In this document: in pieces, positions 35,974 to 47,085 of the stretch
How positions within the stretch are numbered: position 1 is the stretch's first letter
Layout: each line of letters starts with the position of its first letter
The notes under the pieces: model-generated
The model's database searches: none
Seen by the model: the letters and a program-made list of their open reading frames with translations, nothing else
What the model was told of the DNA's origin: nothing
Translations under genes and position numbers: made by a program
DNA from: Hofstenia miamia
Taxonomy: Eukaryota; Xenacoelomorpha; Acoela; Hofsteniidae
Length of the DNA: 58,575 bases
Assembly (NCBI GenBank): GCA_900660155.1
Contig: CABFPE010000540.1
Location: 468,196 to 526,770 of the forward strand
Reading direction: 5' to 3'

Positions 35974-38760
35974 ACTTAAATTACAGCAAGCATATATTTT
36001 AGTTTGCTTTATTTCAGAGTTAATACGAATTTAATCAAGACGTGAGAGGTAAGAAAGTCACATAATTGATATTTATAAATTTTATCGAGCAAATTTTTAT
36101 TTTTGCTATAAATTGTAATTTCGTGCATAACACGTTGTGCTGTGTGATACAGCACAACTGCAAGCCTACTTATGAGATATTTTTGAGATGAATGTGGAGA
36201 CTTACCTACGCTGAAAACTCAAACATTTAATTGCAATTCCGCTTTTTATTTTAGAATGGAATACTTAACAATAAAAACCCATTATGATAATTAAGCGTTA
36301 AACATCCGACTGTTATTGTGACAAACTCCCACTTTGATCCTTTAAAATTCGCACGCAAATTTAATCAGTGCTTTAAGTGCTAACAAAACAGCTGATGCCG
36401 TTAATTAGGGATGACAAATACATTCACATTTTACATTGGTACGTAAATGAAGCGGGAAATTTAAATAGATTTCACTCCCATTACACTCCCACGTGGATTT
36501 CTATATATGGTGGAAATTAGATTACAATACAGCGTGTTGTTTAACTTATTAAATATGAATGTCAAGGATAATGGATAAGAAATTATCATTAAAAAAATGT
36601 AAATCAGATGGGTGTCCCAAATTTACTCATTTGGATACATGATTATTAACCATTACAAATAGAAATAAATGCTCGGGAATTTCTATGAATTAGTTCAAAT
36701 CGATGACGTAGCAATGATTTGTTGTTAAGCTAAATCCGAGGCTGTTTTTACATAAATTCACTAATGATAGTGCAGAGATCATCCCTTGTGACTAATACCA
36801 CTCAAAATTTGAGCGTGCTGGCGATTACTACCATGCAATGTGTTCTGTTATTATAATCCTATGTAAAATCCACTACTGAATTAATTTACTAACAATAAAT
36901 CAAAAGCGTCTGAAGCATTAGGATCAACAGAAGGCGGTCACAAGTTGATGATGAAAACTTTATTATTATATTTTTCCACGGGATTGATGACATACTTAAT
37001 GCCGATGCATATTTTGGTAACTAATACAATATGCGTTTAAAAAGAGACTCGTTTTGGTAATTTTGCAATGCTTAGAAACTCTGCTTTGACGTAAAGTATA
37101 TTATTGATCTTCATCATGTAAGTTCAATTGCTTTACCACTGGCTCTAAAAAATTTCAAACTTAATAAGTACTCGGTAGCGAAATGAACCATTCAAAATTG
37201 AATTGTATAAGCGCAATTTAATCTATCTATATCAGTCTACATGTGTGTAGCAAGAGCCACAAAGTCCCTTTAAAAGGAGAACGCATAAAAATTTGGAATT
37301 GTTAGATATTTGCATAATTTATGCATATTTATGTGTATTGCTCAATTTTCTTAAAAATGCTAATAGATTATTATGTGCTTGATAATGCGTCTTGTCCATA
37401 ATTCTAATAAGTGGGAAGTTATACAATACACAATATTTGTCTTAAAAATTGACAAAAAAAATTTTAATTTGCCCTTTACTTGAAAATATTTTCTGCGCAC
37501 TTACAGTTTTCAAGTTTTACCATATATGTCTATTTTAGAAAAGCAACTTACATTTTTCCAATTTTTAGTGCACAAATAATATTTTCTGTTATGAAGCTAA
37601 AACTTCTTTAACAAAGTCAGATTTACTAAAATTGTAAATGAGGAAAAAGTGCCATTTATAAAAATAGTTTTTTGGTTTATAGGATATCATAGATACCTTA
37701 GAAATAACATAAAAGTTATGACAAATTATATACTATATAGAAATGTATAGTAAAAAAATGTACAAATGTCAATAATATGCAAAGAATTTCACTTGCAAAG
37801 GAAACTATAGTTGTCTTCCGAATGAAATATATTAGTAAAAAATTTTTCTTATTTTCTTGAGTTAGCGGCTGCTACATGACTGAGTTTACTTTCCAAGAGT
37901 TTCTGTAACAATTCAAAAACATTCATAGCTTCATTCATTGATTGATACAGGCAAAGGTGAAAAAACATTTGTCTAGCTTGAAAGATTGAATTTTGACTGA
38001 CATGTTATATAAAAGATATAAATAACATCAGGTAGGAATTTATTTCATCTAATACTTCCGCGATTTCAATTTAATTTTAAATGTGCGCCAATTCACAATA
38101 AATTTAATTTGATGTACAACTCAATGACATTTAATAAACCTTCAATATGTAAAGCCTACGCTTTAAAACTCATGTTATGCAATCGTTATTATGGAATTTT
38201 CCTTGCGGTATTTCCTTATGATAGGTCACTGATGGCAGGATGCGTAATACGATCACTCCAATAATAAAATAAATATGGCAATATGATAGTATTACAGAAT
38301 TATTTAAAGTTACAAATTGTAGAAACTACAACTATAGTGGCTTTCACGCTTTATGTAATAATTATCTTACAGCTACATTTTAATGATATGATTGCTGTTG
38401 ATTGATATTGATTCTGTTTTAAAATATATTGTGTATAATTTATGCCACCATCCCAATATTCCCAACCTTTTAGGAAATTATTGCATGATTGCACTGACAG
38501 AAATAATTTCTGCTAATTTATATAGTCATTAATCATTATTTGAAATTACAGAAAGCAATCAAACTGGTTTTGGACAACCTTGGTTTCATGAAAACGTCTG
38601 AATGTTTTGAACAGTGCCGAAGATTGCTTCAGTTATACTTCTTCATCAATATGTACATGTAAATAATTTAATCAGAGAAAAAACTGCGATGAATTGGCTA
38701 TGAATGAATGAGAATGTTAAATATTTTTGCTTGTTTAATTGTTTGTTTGTCTGTGTGTAA
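35974..38760. other. Non-coding stretch, no gene seen
   Basis: AT-rich with no supported exon or bounded mobile element. Confidence 0.4.
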
Positions 38761-39059
38761 TTAAAACTGACGCCAGAGTAATGCATAAGATGTGTAGCAA
38801 AGGTCAAATTCAAGGTCAACCCCGGTAACCCAACCCATTGAGTACTTGGATGCTCCATCAATGATGTCCTGAATTTTATCAATGATGTCTTTATTCAGGA
38901 GCCCTATTGGGTCTATGTCATAACTAACGGTAAGTCTAAATATTCTTCTCTTTCCTATATTCATGGTTGTAGGTGCATTGCAATACAATACCATTGAAAA
39001 CAGATATTTCTTTGGTGCATTCCACCTGGCGGGAATGCCATTAATGATGGTGACACCGA
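38761..39059 (-). CDS. Candidate terminal exon, unrecognised but protein-like
   Basis: Minus-strand frame open from an AG near 39,060 (AATAAATAG|TCGG) to a TAA at 38,761-38,763, about 99 codons. It contains GIPARWNAPKKYLFSMVLYC, RRIFRLTVSYDIDP, KIQDIIDGASKYSMGWVTG and FDLCYTSYALLWRQF. Rich in Trp, Tyr, Cys and Arg, it is unlike the A/T-driven frames around it, which argues for real coding. An in-frame stop lies just before the AG. The incoming phase (two bases) would also fit the donor of the PKI-like exon 1 kb upstream. I do not recognise the family. Confidence 0.5.
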
Positions 39060-39945
39060 CTATTTATTCAGAATTCACGCTGCGATTCATTTATAAATTT
39101 ATCGATTTTTCTTTACTTACCTTTGTTGTGAGGGCTTTTAAATGTTAACGCTTAGCATAATGTATATTGAGTGCAAATAAATGCAGTATGTAGTGTTGAT
39201 GTTAAAATACATAGCCTAGATATTGAAATTGGTAGCATAATTAATAAAATCTATGTCGTAGGTTATAAACGTTGTCAACAATGACTCTAATACACAACAA
39301 GAAATGCAAATTTAATATCCACATTGTTAAAAGAAGAATTCTTAGAAATGCCACAACGTATTCATACAAAGGTTTAGCTAATGGATAGTTCCTTAAATTC
39401 ATTTATTCCATTTGAAAAACGTGTCAATCTAGTGTCCTGAATGAAATCAAAAAGGAAAGCATTTAATGCAACCCTCACAAACGTTCTGAAACACTTGTAC
39501 AAGAATCACAAGTTATTTGTTAATTTACGGGTAAAGCTGGTAATTATCCATTTATGGGGCAGAGTGCTAAAGATTTTGCGTAAATATACACTTTATTTTA
39601 TAATTAAATTACAAATATTCCTGCTCAAGTTTAAACTATTACAAAGAAATTCTACTTAAAGCAAATCCAGGTGGCGATCCAAATAAAGATGAAATTGATT
39701 TTTTAAATTTTTGCAATGCACATACATATGACGGATGTTACAATTTCCAAATGATTTAAGGGCGTACTTAGAACAAATACTTTCTCTACTGTCAAACTTT
39801 ATAGTTTATTGAAATGTAAAATTCTATTGGAAACGCGTTTTATTTTCCATTAAAATAAGATCGTCTTACTAAGCTAATTGAGTTTCACTCATTGACCTTA
39901 AGAGGATGGAGTTCATAATAAGTACGTTGCTATAAGTAGACCTAC
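39060..39945. other. Non-coding stretch, no gene seen
   Basis: Probably intron or intergenic. A plus-strand frame at 39,441-39,659 looks like chance (Lys/Leu/Ile-rich). Confidence 0.4.
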
Positions 39946-40117
39946 CTTAAAAACTTCAGAATCAGCCTCAATCCACTTAATAAAGTCATTAAGAATTCGA
40001 TCATAGTTCAATGTGGAAATATTTGAACGAAATTTTTGCTTAAGACCATTTTAACTAATATTTCTGTATAAATATAAAGCAATTCTCTATAATCTTGAAA
40101 GGCTATCAAAAACATAC

Positions 40118-40268
40118 CGGATTTTGACACAAACTTGGGATCAAGCTCTTCCAACTGTAAACCATTTCTTCTTCCAGCTCTTGCGGAACGACGAAATGTA
40201 TCATATTCAGTCGGTGAGTTCTTTTCATCAGACACAGATGAGGAGACGCTTTCTGTAAGAGTGGCCAT
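40118..40268 (-). CDS. First coding exon of a PKI-like cAMP-dependent protein kinase inhibitor
   Basis: The ATG at 40,268 opens 50 codons plus one base, ending at a consensus donor (TCCG|GTATGT). Residues 20-37 read T-E-Y-D-T-F-R-R-S-A-R-A-G-R-R-N-G-L. They align without gaps to the PKI pseudosubstrate: Tyr22 and Phe25 match the PKA-binding aromatics, and SARAGRRN matches vertebrate PKI beta, with Arg30, Arg33, Arg34 and Asn35. Gly36 replaces the Ala at the phospho-acceptor site, so it would block rather than be phosphorylated. Such proteins bind the PKA catalytic subunit. The start is preceded by an in-frame TAG. The nuclear export signal expected downstream (LALKLAGLDI type) was not found. 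Two downstream exons fit the phase (38,761-39,059 and 32,918-33,060). Confidence 0.7.
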
Positions 40269-40323
40269 TACACCCAGGTGCTATAAAATAGTCGCTGAAT
40301 ATTTTGAGTTGGAAGCAAATTAA

Positions 40324-41470
40324 ATGGATGCAAACTAGCTACGGTTTCCTCTCACTTAAGCTAAACACTAACTCGATTACACTGACAGTATCGGCCAATC
40401 AGAGACAGTGGACTTTTTATTATACGAGGGAATTGTGTAAATATCTCCATAGTTGCTACAATATAAGCGTGCTGATTCTTAATTTTAAAGGAAGGAGAAC
40501 ACGTATCTATCAAACGTGTCAATTAATTTTCGATGCACTCTAGAAGTGATTTCTTTAATAAAGATGTAGCTCTTCCTATTGTTTGATTATATTGCTTCTT
40601 CAAGGGAGTTTCAACCTTGATTTCATTATCAGGTTAATATAAAATATTTTGATAAATAACATTACAAGTATGCATAAATCAATCAAAACATTATTTTTAT
40701 ATACATGTAATGTTAGACGATATCAATACAGTACACATCATGGTCATGATTTCACTCATATATATTCAACATCACTATACACGACAGGTGCGACTCTAGG
40801 ATTTTAAAACAGGATTTCAAATTCCAATATTCTCGATTTCAAAATCTTAACACTGTGTTGATCCTCTTTTTTAATGTTGTGTCCAATTCACTCCATTTAA
40901 TATCCAATTTCCCCCCAATGCAATGCGTTGAAGTAATGATAAATATTTTTTCCATTACATTTTTTGTAATAATATGTTGGAAATGGTGTATAAAGTGCGG
41001 GCAATCACTTTGAATAATAAACGTATAAGAATTTGATGTTGCAAGAGTCTGTTCGCAAGAAGTGTGTCCAATTAAAACCAATCAACCCTAGGTTCTTATT
41101 ATAGCTGTAGATGGTCCATAGACATAGCATTATCACCTAAGGGGGTCGACACATATTTAGGAAGGGGTTGATGGGAATTTCGAGATCCCTTAAAATTTAA
41201 ATTTAAATTTTACCACGATCGTGGACTATTTTATGTTGCATCAAGTCTACTTTAACCACGGCCTGCCGATTTGCAGGACAAAAAACGAAATGAAGGAATA
41301 AAATGTTTTTGCAAGTAGCGAATTTGCTTAAATTTTGTCCAAATATTAGAAATAAAGAATGAGTCACAGTATTCTTTCTTTTTTGTGGAACTAAACTAAT
41401 TATATTCGCTTCGAATAAAACAAAGGGTTCACCAAGCAAATTTGAAAGCTTACAAATAATAGAGTACAGG
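40324..41470. other. Non-coding stretch, includes region upstream of the PKI-like exon
   Basis: Sequence just above 40,268 would hold the promoter or last intron of the PKI-like gene; no clear TATA box was picked out. The rest to 41,470 is A/T-rich without supported exons. Confidence 0.35.
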
Positions 41471-41474
41471 TAAG

Positions 41475-41550
41475 TAGGGCTCGGCCGTATGAAAATTTTG
41501 GGAATCGGTTCGGTATCACTCAAAATACCGCCGTATGGGTATGACTATCC
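41475..41550. mobile_element. Possible hAT-like element end
   Basis: TAGGGCTCGGCCGTATGAAA followed by repeated CGGTAT/ATACCG words resembles a hAT-type terminus with subterminal motifs. The opposite end was not found, and related ATACCG/CGGTAT words recur at 42,730-42,770. Tentative. Confidence 0.3.
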
Positions 41551-41673
41551 ATATATATATATATATATATATATATATNNNNNNNNNNNNNNNNNNNNNN
41601 NNNNNNNNNNNNNNNNNNNNNNNNNNNNNNNNNNNNNNNNNNNNNNNNNNNNNNNNNNNNNNNNNNNNNNNNN

Positions 41674-41704
<31 letters not shown>
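41551..41704. repeat. (TA)n microsatellite containing an assembly gap
   Basis: TA runs at 41,551-41,578 and 41,674-41,704 flank 95 N (41,579-41,673). The gap is most likely unresolved TA repeat, and its true length is unknown. Confidence 0.9.
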
Positions 41705-41708
<4 letters not shown>

Positions 41709-42920
41709 AAACAATAAGTTCAATATAATAGTGGCAGGTACTTGCTACCTAAACATAACTAAAGAGAATAACAGATGCATTAGTAAGAAATACCGTAAAT
41801 CCTCAAATCTAAAAATTATATTTATAACTTCTCACTAAGTTTGGGGTTAAGGTATATTTTAGAATGCCCAAATGCTGATTTGATCATTGTGGGTAAATTA
41901 TTTTTGTTAAGTGAATGGATAACGTATGTGGGAAAGACAAAGTTATTGTTGCATAGCAGATGCGCTTATACACACTGCATACTTTTAACTTAAAGTACAA
42001 ACTTCAAAGTTTGGGGCGCAGTTTCTACTTATGCTCGAGGATGTACGGTAATTACTAGGTTATTCTTTTCTCAAAAAATGAAAACTTTCACCCTATAAAA
42101 TCGACGTTATTTACCTAAAAACCCATTTTTCCATATTTTTTTCGAAATTTCAAATTACTTGGGTCTAAATTTTTCTTAGGTACTTATTCCATCACTGCAA
42201 AGTTAAAATTAAAGACAAAATAAAATATCATTTTTTGCCGTCTTAGTATACCATGGATTTATTCTTTATATGACATTTTTTCGGAGTTCCTATGTAAAGG
42301 GGAATTGATTTCTAAATTTTGACTTTATTGACTTATGATAGACCTAGTAATTACAAATATGCATTAATTTTATTGAAAATTAGAGTCGGACAAAGAGAAT
42401 AAAATTTTTAACTGCACCATAGAAGCATGTTTAACATCAATTGCAAGAAACAAGTGCAACATTTCAGAAATGTTATATATCGCAAGTTTATTAACCTTGC
42501 GATTGGTCTTTCGACCTCTATCAAAAATGAAAAAGATTAAATTTCATAATCATAACTAGTGCGTTACAAGGAAATAAATGCACCAAATGGGCACATTATA
42601 AAATCTGATTTTTTACGAAAAAATCTATAAATTGCTTGTTTTGTGAAAAGTACTTTTGATAAAATTTTGTTCGCTAAAGTTTTCATATTTACCTGCTGGG
42701 TTGCATACAATACACATATTTTTAATTAAAATACCGATCAATTTTTTAGGTAAGATACCGCGGTATCTGAAAGTCATAAATATATATATGTCTCTATTGT
42801 ACAATACACAAACTTTTCCAAATTGTTTTTTATAAGTAAAACTATTGCATTAATTTTGGGAAAAAGATGTTCAACTGCGTCAAAAAAACTGATATTTGTT
42901 TATATTTTCACTTGACTTTC
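41705..42920. other. Non-coding stretch, one perfect 16-bp palindrome
   Basis: AGATACCGCGGTATCT at 42,753-42,768 is its own reverse complement. No coding sequence is supported. Confidence 0.4.
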
Positions 42921-43380
42921 TTTACAGTAGACTGAGGCATACCAACTTCTGTAGAAACTGTTTTTTTAATTCCAAGTAAATGAACAGACTAAAGAGCCTG
43001 TGTCGCTTCACCAAGTTTTTGAACATCTTCTTCTGACATTCGGGGAAGTTCAGGGGCGTACGCAGGGCTTTCTGCCGGGGATTACATCTTAATTATTACC
43101 AAAAGCGGGGCAAAGCCCCGCGAAAAGGTTTGAAAATATTTAGAAAATAGACCCTAAAAATGCATTTCACGGTCTTAGATTTTAAATTTTTAAATTTTTT
43201 TACCGAAAATTTTTTGATTTAACAGTCAAAATTAAATTTGGAAACCTGACGAGGGGACTTCCACCATGTCCCCCTTGCTTACGCCACTGGGACATCCACC
43301 TCTGGCAAAACTGGGACATTTCGGACTTCCTCAAATCGTTTTATGAGGAGTCTAACAAATTCATCACAAAAAAACATTTT
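42920..43380 (-). pseudogene. mariner-like transposase N-terminal relic, split by a MITE
   Basis: From about 43,375 to 43,290 the minus strand reads LLIKRFEEVRNVPVLPEVDVP. After the MITE at 43,051-43,289 it continues LPRMSEEDVQKLGEATQAL and, past a stop, SVHLLGIKKTVSTEVGMPQS then TVKKV. This is the order of the paired helix-turn-helix N-terminus of Tc1/mariner-type transposases (RFEETGSV..., then SEEDV..., then a second helix-turn-helix ending in STV.K.L). No catalytic domain is visible. The relic predates the MITE insertion. Confidence 0.55.
43051..43289. mobile_element. hAT-type MITE (CAGGGGCG family), copy B
   Basis: It begins CAGGGGCGTACGCAGG and ends CTTACGCCACTG; inner words (TTGAAAATATTTAGAAAATA, CACCATGTCCCCC) match copy A at 25,397-25,654. 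The length is 239 bp. A matching 8-base target duplication is not obvious (GGGAAGTT versus GGACATCC). It sits inside the mariner-like relic. A third, more decayed relative appears at about 43,800-43,990 (GAAAATTTTGAAAATATTG, GCATTTCACGAC). Confidence 0.75.
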
Positions 43381-44116
43381 AAAATCCTTAGCGTCTTTTT
43401 AGCCTACCTCTACAATAAATTTTGAGAAATACTGCATCTCCAAATAAAAACGTTAGATCTACATTTGTGTTATTGTACATTCTGCACTTTAAATTCACAC
43501 CAAACAATTGATTTTGAAATGTAGAAAATGATTGTTTTTCATGAATAGCCTCATTATATTTGGATGTAGCTTTTACAATTATCAAAAAACAAAATGTTTC
43601 AAAAAGCATCGAGAATATAGTAAATTTTTTGATTTAGTTACTTAAACTATTTTGTTCATCAAATGCTAGCCTACGGTGGAGAGAATTTTCGCCCTAATTT
43701 TCGTTCCTATTATTGCAAATTTTTAGGTAGTGACTACAGAAGGACGCTTTGGTTGCATGCATAAGCGTGCGCACGATTCTCTGACGTCTAGACATCTTGT
43801 AGTAATCAGGTAAGTGACGGAAAATTTTGAAAATATTGAAAAAATAGACCTTAAAAAAGCATTTCACGACATTATTGAGCAAAGTTACAAGTATTGAAAT
43901 AAAAAATCTTATTTTAAATGCTGATTTTGTCCAGGAGAGGTTGAGTGACTTTCCAGGGGAGTCGTTCTTCCCAACCCCCTTGAATGCGAGCCTGTATTAT
44001 AATCAAAAACGGAATTTTACAATTATAGTCTTTCAATTGTGTATAATTATTAAAGCAGTACTAACCTACTGCTGTTTACCGCAGTTTTGACACTGTGTTA
44101 TAAAACAACAGGACTA
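43290..44116. other. Non-coding stretch with a decayed MITE relative
   Basis: A degenerate copy of the CAGGGGCG MITE core lies at about 43,800-43,990. No gene is supported. Confidence 0.4.
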
Positions 44117-44929
44117 TTATCGCTATTTCCACTAGGGATTTTTAAAAATCTGTGATTACTTCAACAAAAAATATTTAAACGTAATAATGAAGATACTTAA
44201 AATCTCCTCTTTCTTTTTGGCCTGAAATTCGCGACTAAAGAGTGATATCGGAAAACCCGATTAAAACTAGAATGCCCGAGCTTTTTAGTTGATATAAATC
44301 CCCAAGGCGGCCATTTTGACCGTTGAGAAATTAAGAACATTAAAATACAAACTCGCCCAACTTTTTTACTAAACATGAATAAATGTTATACAAGAAACAT
44401 TTTACCTTTTTTATGTACGTTGGTTTCACAGGGGGGGGGGTAAAAATACCTCCAGGTTTATTTTTGATATAGGAAATCTATTGTTATGAAGTTTAGCACA
44501 AAGGTAGTATGGGATAAATAGCCAAAAAAAATTCCAACAATAAAATTTTTAACCCAGACATTTTTGCTGGCATCAGCATTTTTTGCAAAAAAAATTGGTA
44601 AAAATACTAAGAGGGGTCTTATGTCAAAATGGTTATTATTTTTGGTCAACTTTTAATTTTTTTCTATTCAAAGCACAAATTATAAGGTCAAAAAAACTTA
44701 AGGCATATTTCTATATTTCTATACTAAAATAAATGGTAATCACCGTTGACAAAATAGTCATAATTCCCTCACAAAAAACGCTTTCAGCCTAAAATTTTCA
44801 CAGAATGTTTAAAACTAAAGTTAATGTGATGAAAAGTTCAACCCAACCTTTCACAATTGGTTTTAAAAAAGTTATTTATTAAACTCACTTGGGGGCGTAA
44901 ATTTACCACCATCCTGTGTGATGAATAAG

Positions 44930-46320
44930 GATAATGATGTAGTGCTTGCAACCTACATATTTACCACAATCTATGCATGAATCAAGGGTTTTATTGTCAC
45001 ATTTGCTGCTGGAGCATGTTTCCCTTTTCTTCGGAGTCACTTCACTTGGAAAAATTACAGGATTTTCTTTGGATTAGTGACTTTGCCAATTCCAGAATAA
45101 TATCTTTCTTGCTATTTTGCAAGTTTGCTGCTTCTCGATTTAGGACCATTGCGTTCAGTGCAGCCTTATTAACCATATTATAAGAAACTCCCTTTGCCCA
45201 TCTGCGTGTTGCAGCTTTGCAACTGTATAACCTCAGCCTATCCACACAATCAATAGCATTCTCGTTTTATTGCGGAAGAGAAAAATATCAGGTTTCTTTT
45301 TTTCTGTGTCTGAAACAGACTTGTCAACGAGCCGAGCTTCTAACGAGCCGAGCCGAGCCGAGCTTGAGCAGAGCATTTGAAATGCAACGAGCGCAAAACG
45401 AGCCTTTATCAAGCCAAGCCAATTTATAGTTCTGCTTTTAATGCTTATGCAGATTTTTCTTATTTTTTTATTCAATATTCCTTACATATAATCGTATTTT
45501 AGAAATGTTTATTAAATAATTAAGAAGAGCTATTTAAAATTTCTGAGAATGCAGTATTTTTTGAAAAAATATCGAACTAAAACGAGCCTCATTGAACGGT
45601 TCTATGTGGCGAGCCGAGCCGAAAATACTCAAAAGTAAAACAAGCCGAGCTTAAAAATTTCGGCTCGTTGACAAGTCTGGTCTGAAATGCTTGCTGAAGA
45701 GTGGAACGTGGACAGCAAAGCAACATTTTTAGCCTTTTTACATTGATATGTCACACTAAGCACAGAATAATCTTCATTGGCATAATTCTTTGAGTCTAAC
45801 AGTGAAAGCTTCTCTAATTGTGCCTTTGACAAAAATTGTAACTAGTAAATACTTTGAAAGTTCATTACTTGCAAAAAATTATCAGAAGTACAATTATAGC
45901 CTTTATCGAGTAGTTCAGCAAATAATTTTTTTATAACATATTCGCGTAAAAAATCGGAGCCTCTTTCTTGACAATCTTGAGAACCCAAGTAGGGTATTTG
46001 ATTGAAGCAATATTTGGTCTTTACATCGCAACAAATCCAGAATTTAATCCCATACTTATCCGGATTAAATTTCATAAATTGAATGAAGCTGCATCGATTT
46101 TTCAGAGGCCAGAGCTGTTCATCAATTGTCAAAAATGGACAAGGATTGTACACCTGCATACACTTAGTTGTGAATTCTTCAAAAATTCACAGGGTGCAGA
46201 AAATTTGTCATTGGAGATTCTTTATCTTCGTGTTGATATATCATCAAATCTTAAATATCGCAAAATTTCAAAAAATCTGTTATTGGCATGCATTTGATAA
46301 TATAATTTGAACTAAAATAA
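44930..46320 (-). pseudogene. piggyBac transposase pseudogene
   Basis: Reading down the minus strand: NRFFEILRYLRFDDISTRR (about 46,290-46,220), then FLTIDEQLWPLKNRCSF with the first catalytic Asp (46,159 down), KYGIKFWICCD, and GYNCTSDNF with the second Asp. After a frameshift comes YQCKKAKNVALLSTFH, then a hAT MITE, then KKPDIFLFRNKT. Next, in another frame, comes RLYSCKAATRRWAKGVSYNM (the RRW region), and last a Cys-rich tail CSSSKCDNKTLDSCIDCGKY ending in GCKH. The order and motifs are those of a complete piggyBac (DDE_Tnp_1_7) transposase C-terminal two-thirds. At least three frame changes and the insertion make it dead. Confidence 0.85.
45316..45679. mobile_element. hAT-type MITE (CAACGAGCCGAG family) with perfect 8-bp TSD
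   Basis: The element starts CAGACTTGTCAACGAGCCGA and ends with its inverse TCGGCTCGTTGACAAGTCTG. It is flanked by the perfect 8-base duplication GTCTGAAA at 45,308-45,315 and 45,680-45,687. It is 364 bp long, with GAGCCGAGCC repeats near both ends and no gene. It lies inside the piggyBac transposase pseudogene, so it is younger. A partial relative is at 56,170-56,388. Confidence 0.9.
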
Positions 46321-46546
46321 TTTGAATATTTTAAAAAAAACGGATTTCTCCATGAAAAAATTCTTATTTGCATTTAATTCATGGATAAAGACATATTTTA
46401 GCACATATCTTCATTATTACATGAGCGGGCCCTACCCCATAGATGTGTACATGTAAAAATATTTCAATATTTTTTATCAAGCTTGAATAACCTTGTTCAA
46501 AATGCGGAAAAATAGATTTTTACGTAAAAGTAGCATTATTGGTTTC

Positions 46547-47085
46547 AAACACATATTTTGTTAGGTTTTTATTTTTAGCACTCTCACCTTAAATTGTAAT
46601 ATTACACACTTGTCAAAGTCGACATCAAATTATATCTGAAATGCATTGAAAAGGTCTTTTTGAAAAATATAAAAAATGCACCGAAAAAAGGAGGCTGCCC
46701 TATGCCTCGGCTGATTATGGAAGCTGTGAATACCAATTGTTCTTGAAAATTAAACTCATAAAATCGTTTCCTATTCCATATATTCCCAAAACTACTCTAT
46801 TATCATTAAGATTCAAGGATTCAAGTAGTTAATTTTCATTTTGCACACAACGATGCTTTGGAAGCGGGTCAAGTATTATTTATATTGAATCGATACGAAA
46901 TTAGGAACAACTTACTTCCTATCCATATTCCCTACATGTTGACTAGTTCCGCTTACATCTTGTCTGCGGTTATTGAATCTGTCATGTATTGTATGCGGTA
47001 CATTAGATTATGTCTGTAAGTCATTTATGTAGTATAATGAAACACGAAGAACAACTTTGAATCAAATTTTGACAACTAAGACTAA
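46547..47085. other. Non-coding stretch, no gene seen
   Basis: AT-rich, no supported exon. Confidence 0.35.

Larger units (their letters stand above)
44117..46546 (-). mobile_element. piggyBac element, family 1, copy 3, with transposase pseudogene
   Basis: The left end (TTATCGCTATTTCCACTAGG at 44,117) and the right region (CATATCTTCATTATTACATGAG..., ending near 46,546) match the ends of the MITE copies at 10,161-10,656 and 21,849-22,933. Between them lies a decayed piggyBac transposase on the minus strand (44,930-46,320). This copy is therefore the best available relative of the parent of the family-1 MITEs. A hAT MITE is inserted inside the transposase. Confidence 0.65.

Noticed and set aside
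39946-40038. Open run of 31 codons between an AG and a good donor (LNYDRILNDFIKWIEADSEVFK-like) on the minus strand
   Set aside because: Its phase does not fit the PKI-like exon 80 bp upstream and the intron would be very short. It may be chance or belong to another transcript, so I did not list it as a feature.
41489-41728. Long open frames across the N gap (Ile-Tyr repeats)
   Set aside because: They are translations of TA repeat and undetermined bases.
42753-42768. Perfect palindrome AGATACCGCGGTATCT as a regulatory site
   Set aside because: A single 16 bp palindrome with no gene nearby; it may be a subterminal motif of a decayed transposon.
44400-44650. G-rich run (GGGGGGGGGG near 44,432) and a 63-codon frame
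   Set aside because: A short homopolymer and a chance frame inside the piggyBac copy; no further structure seen.
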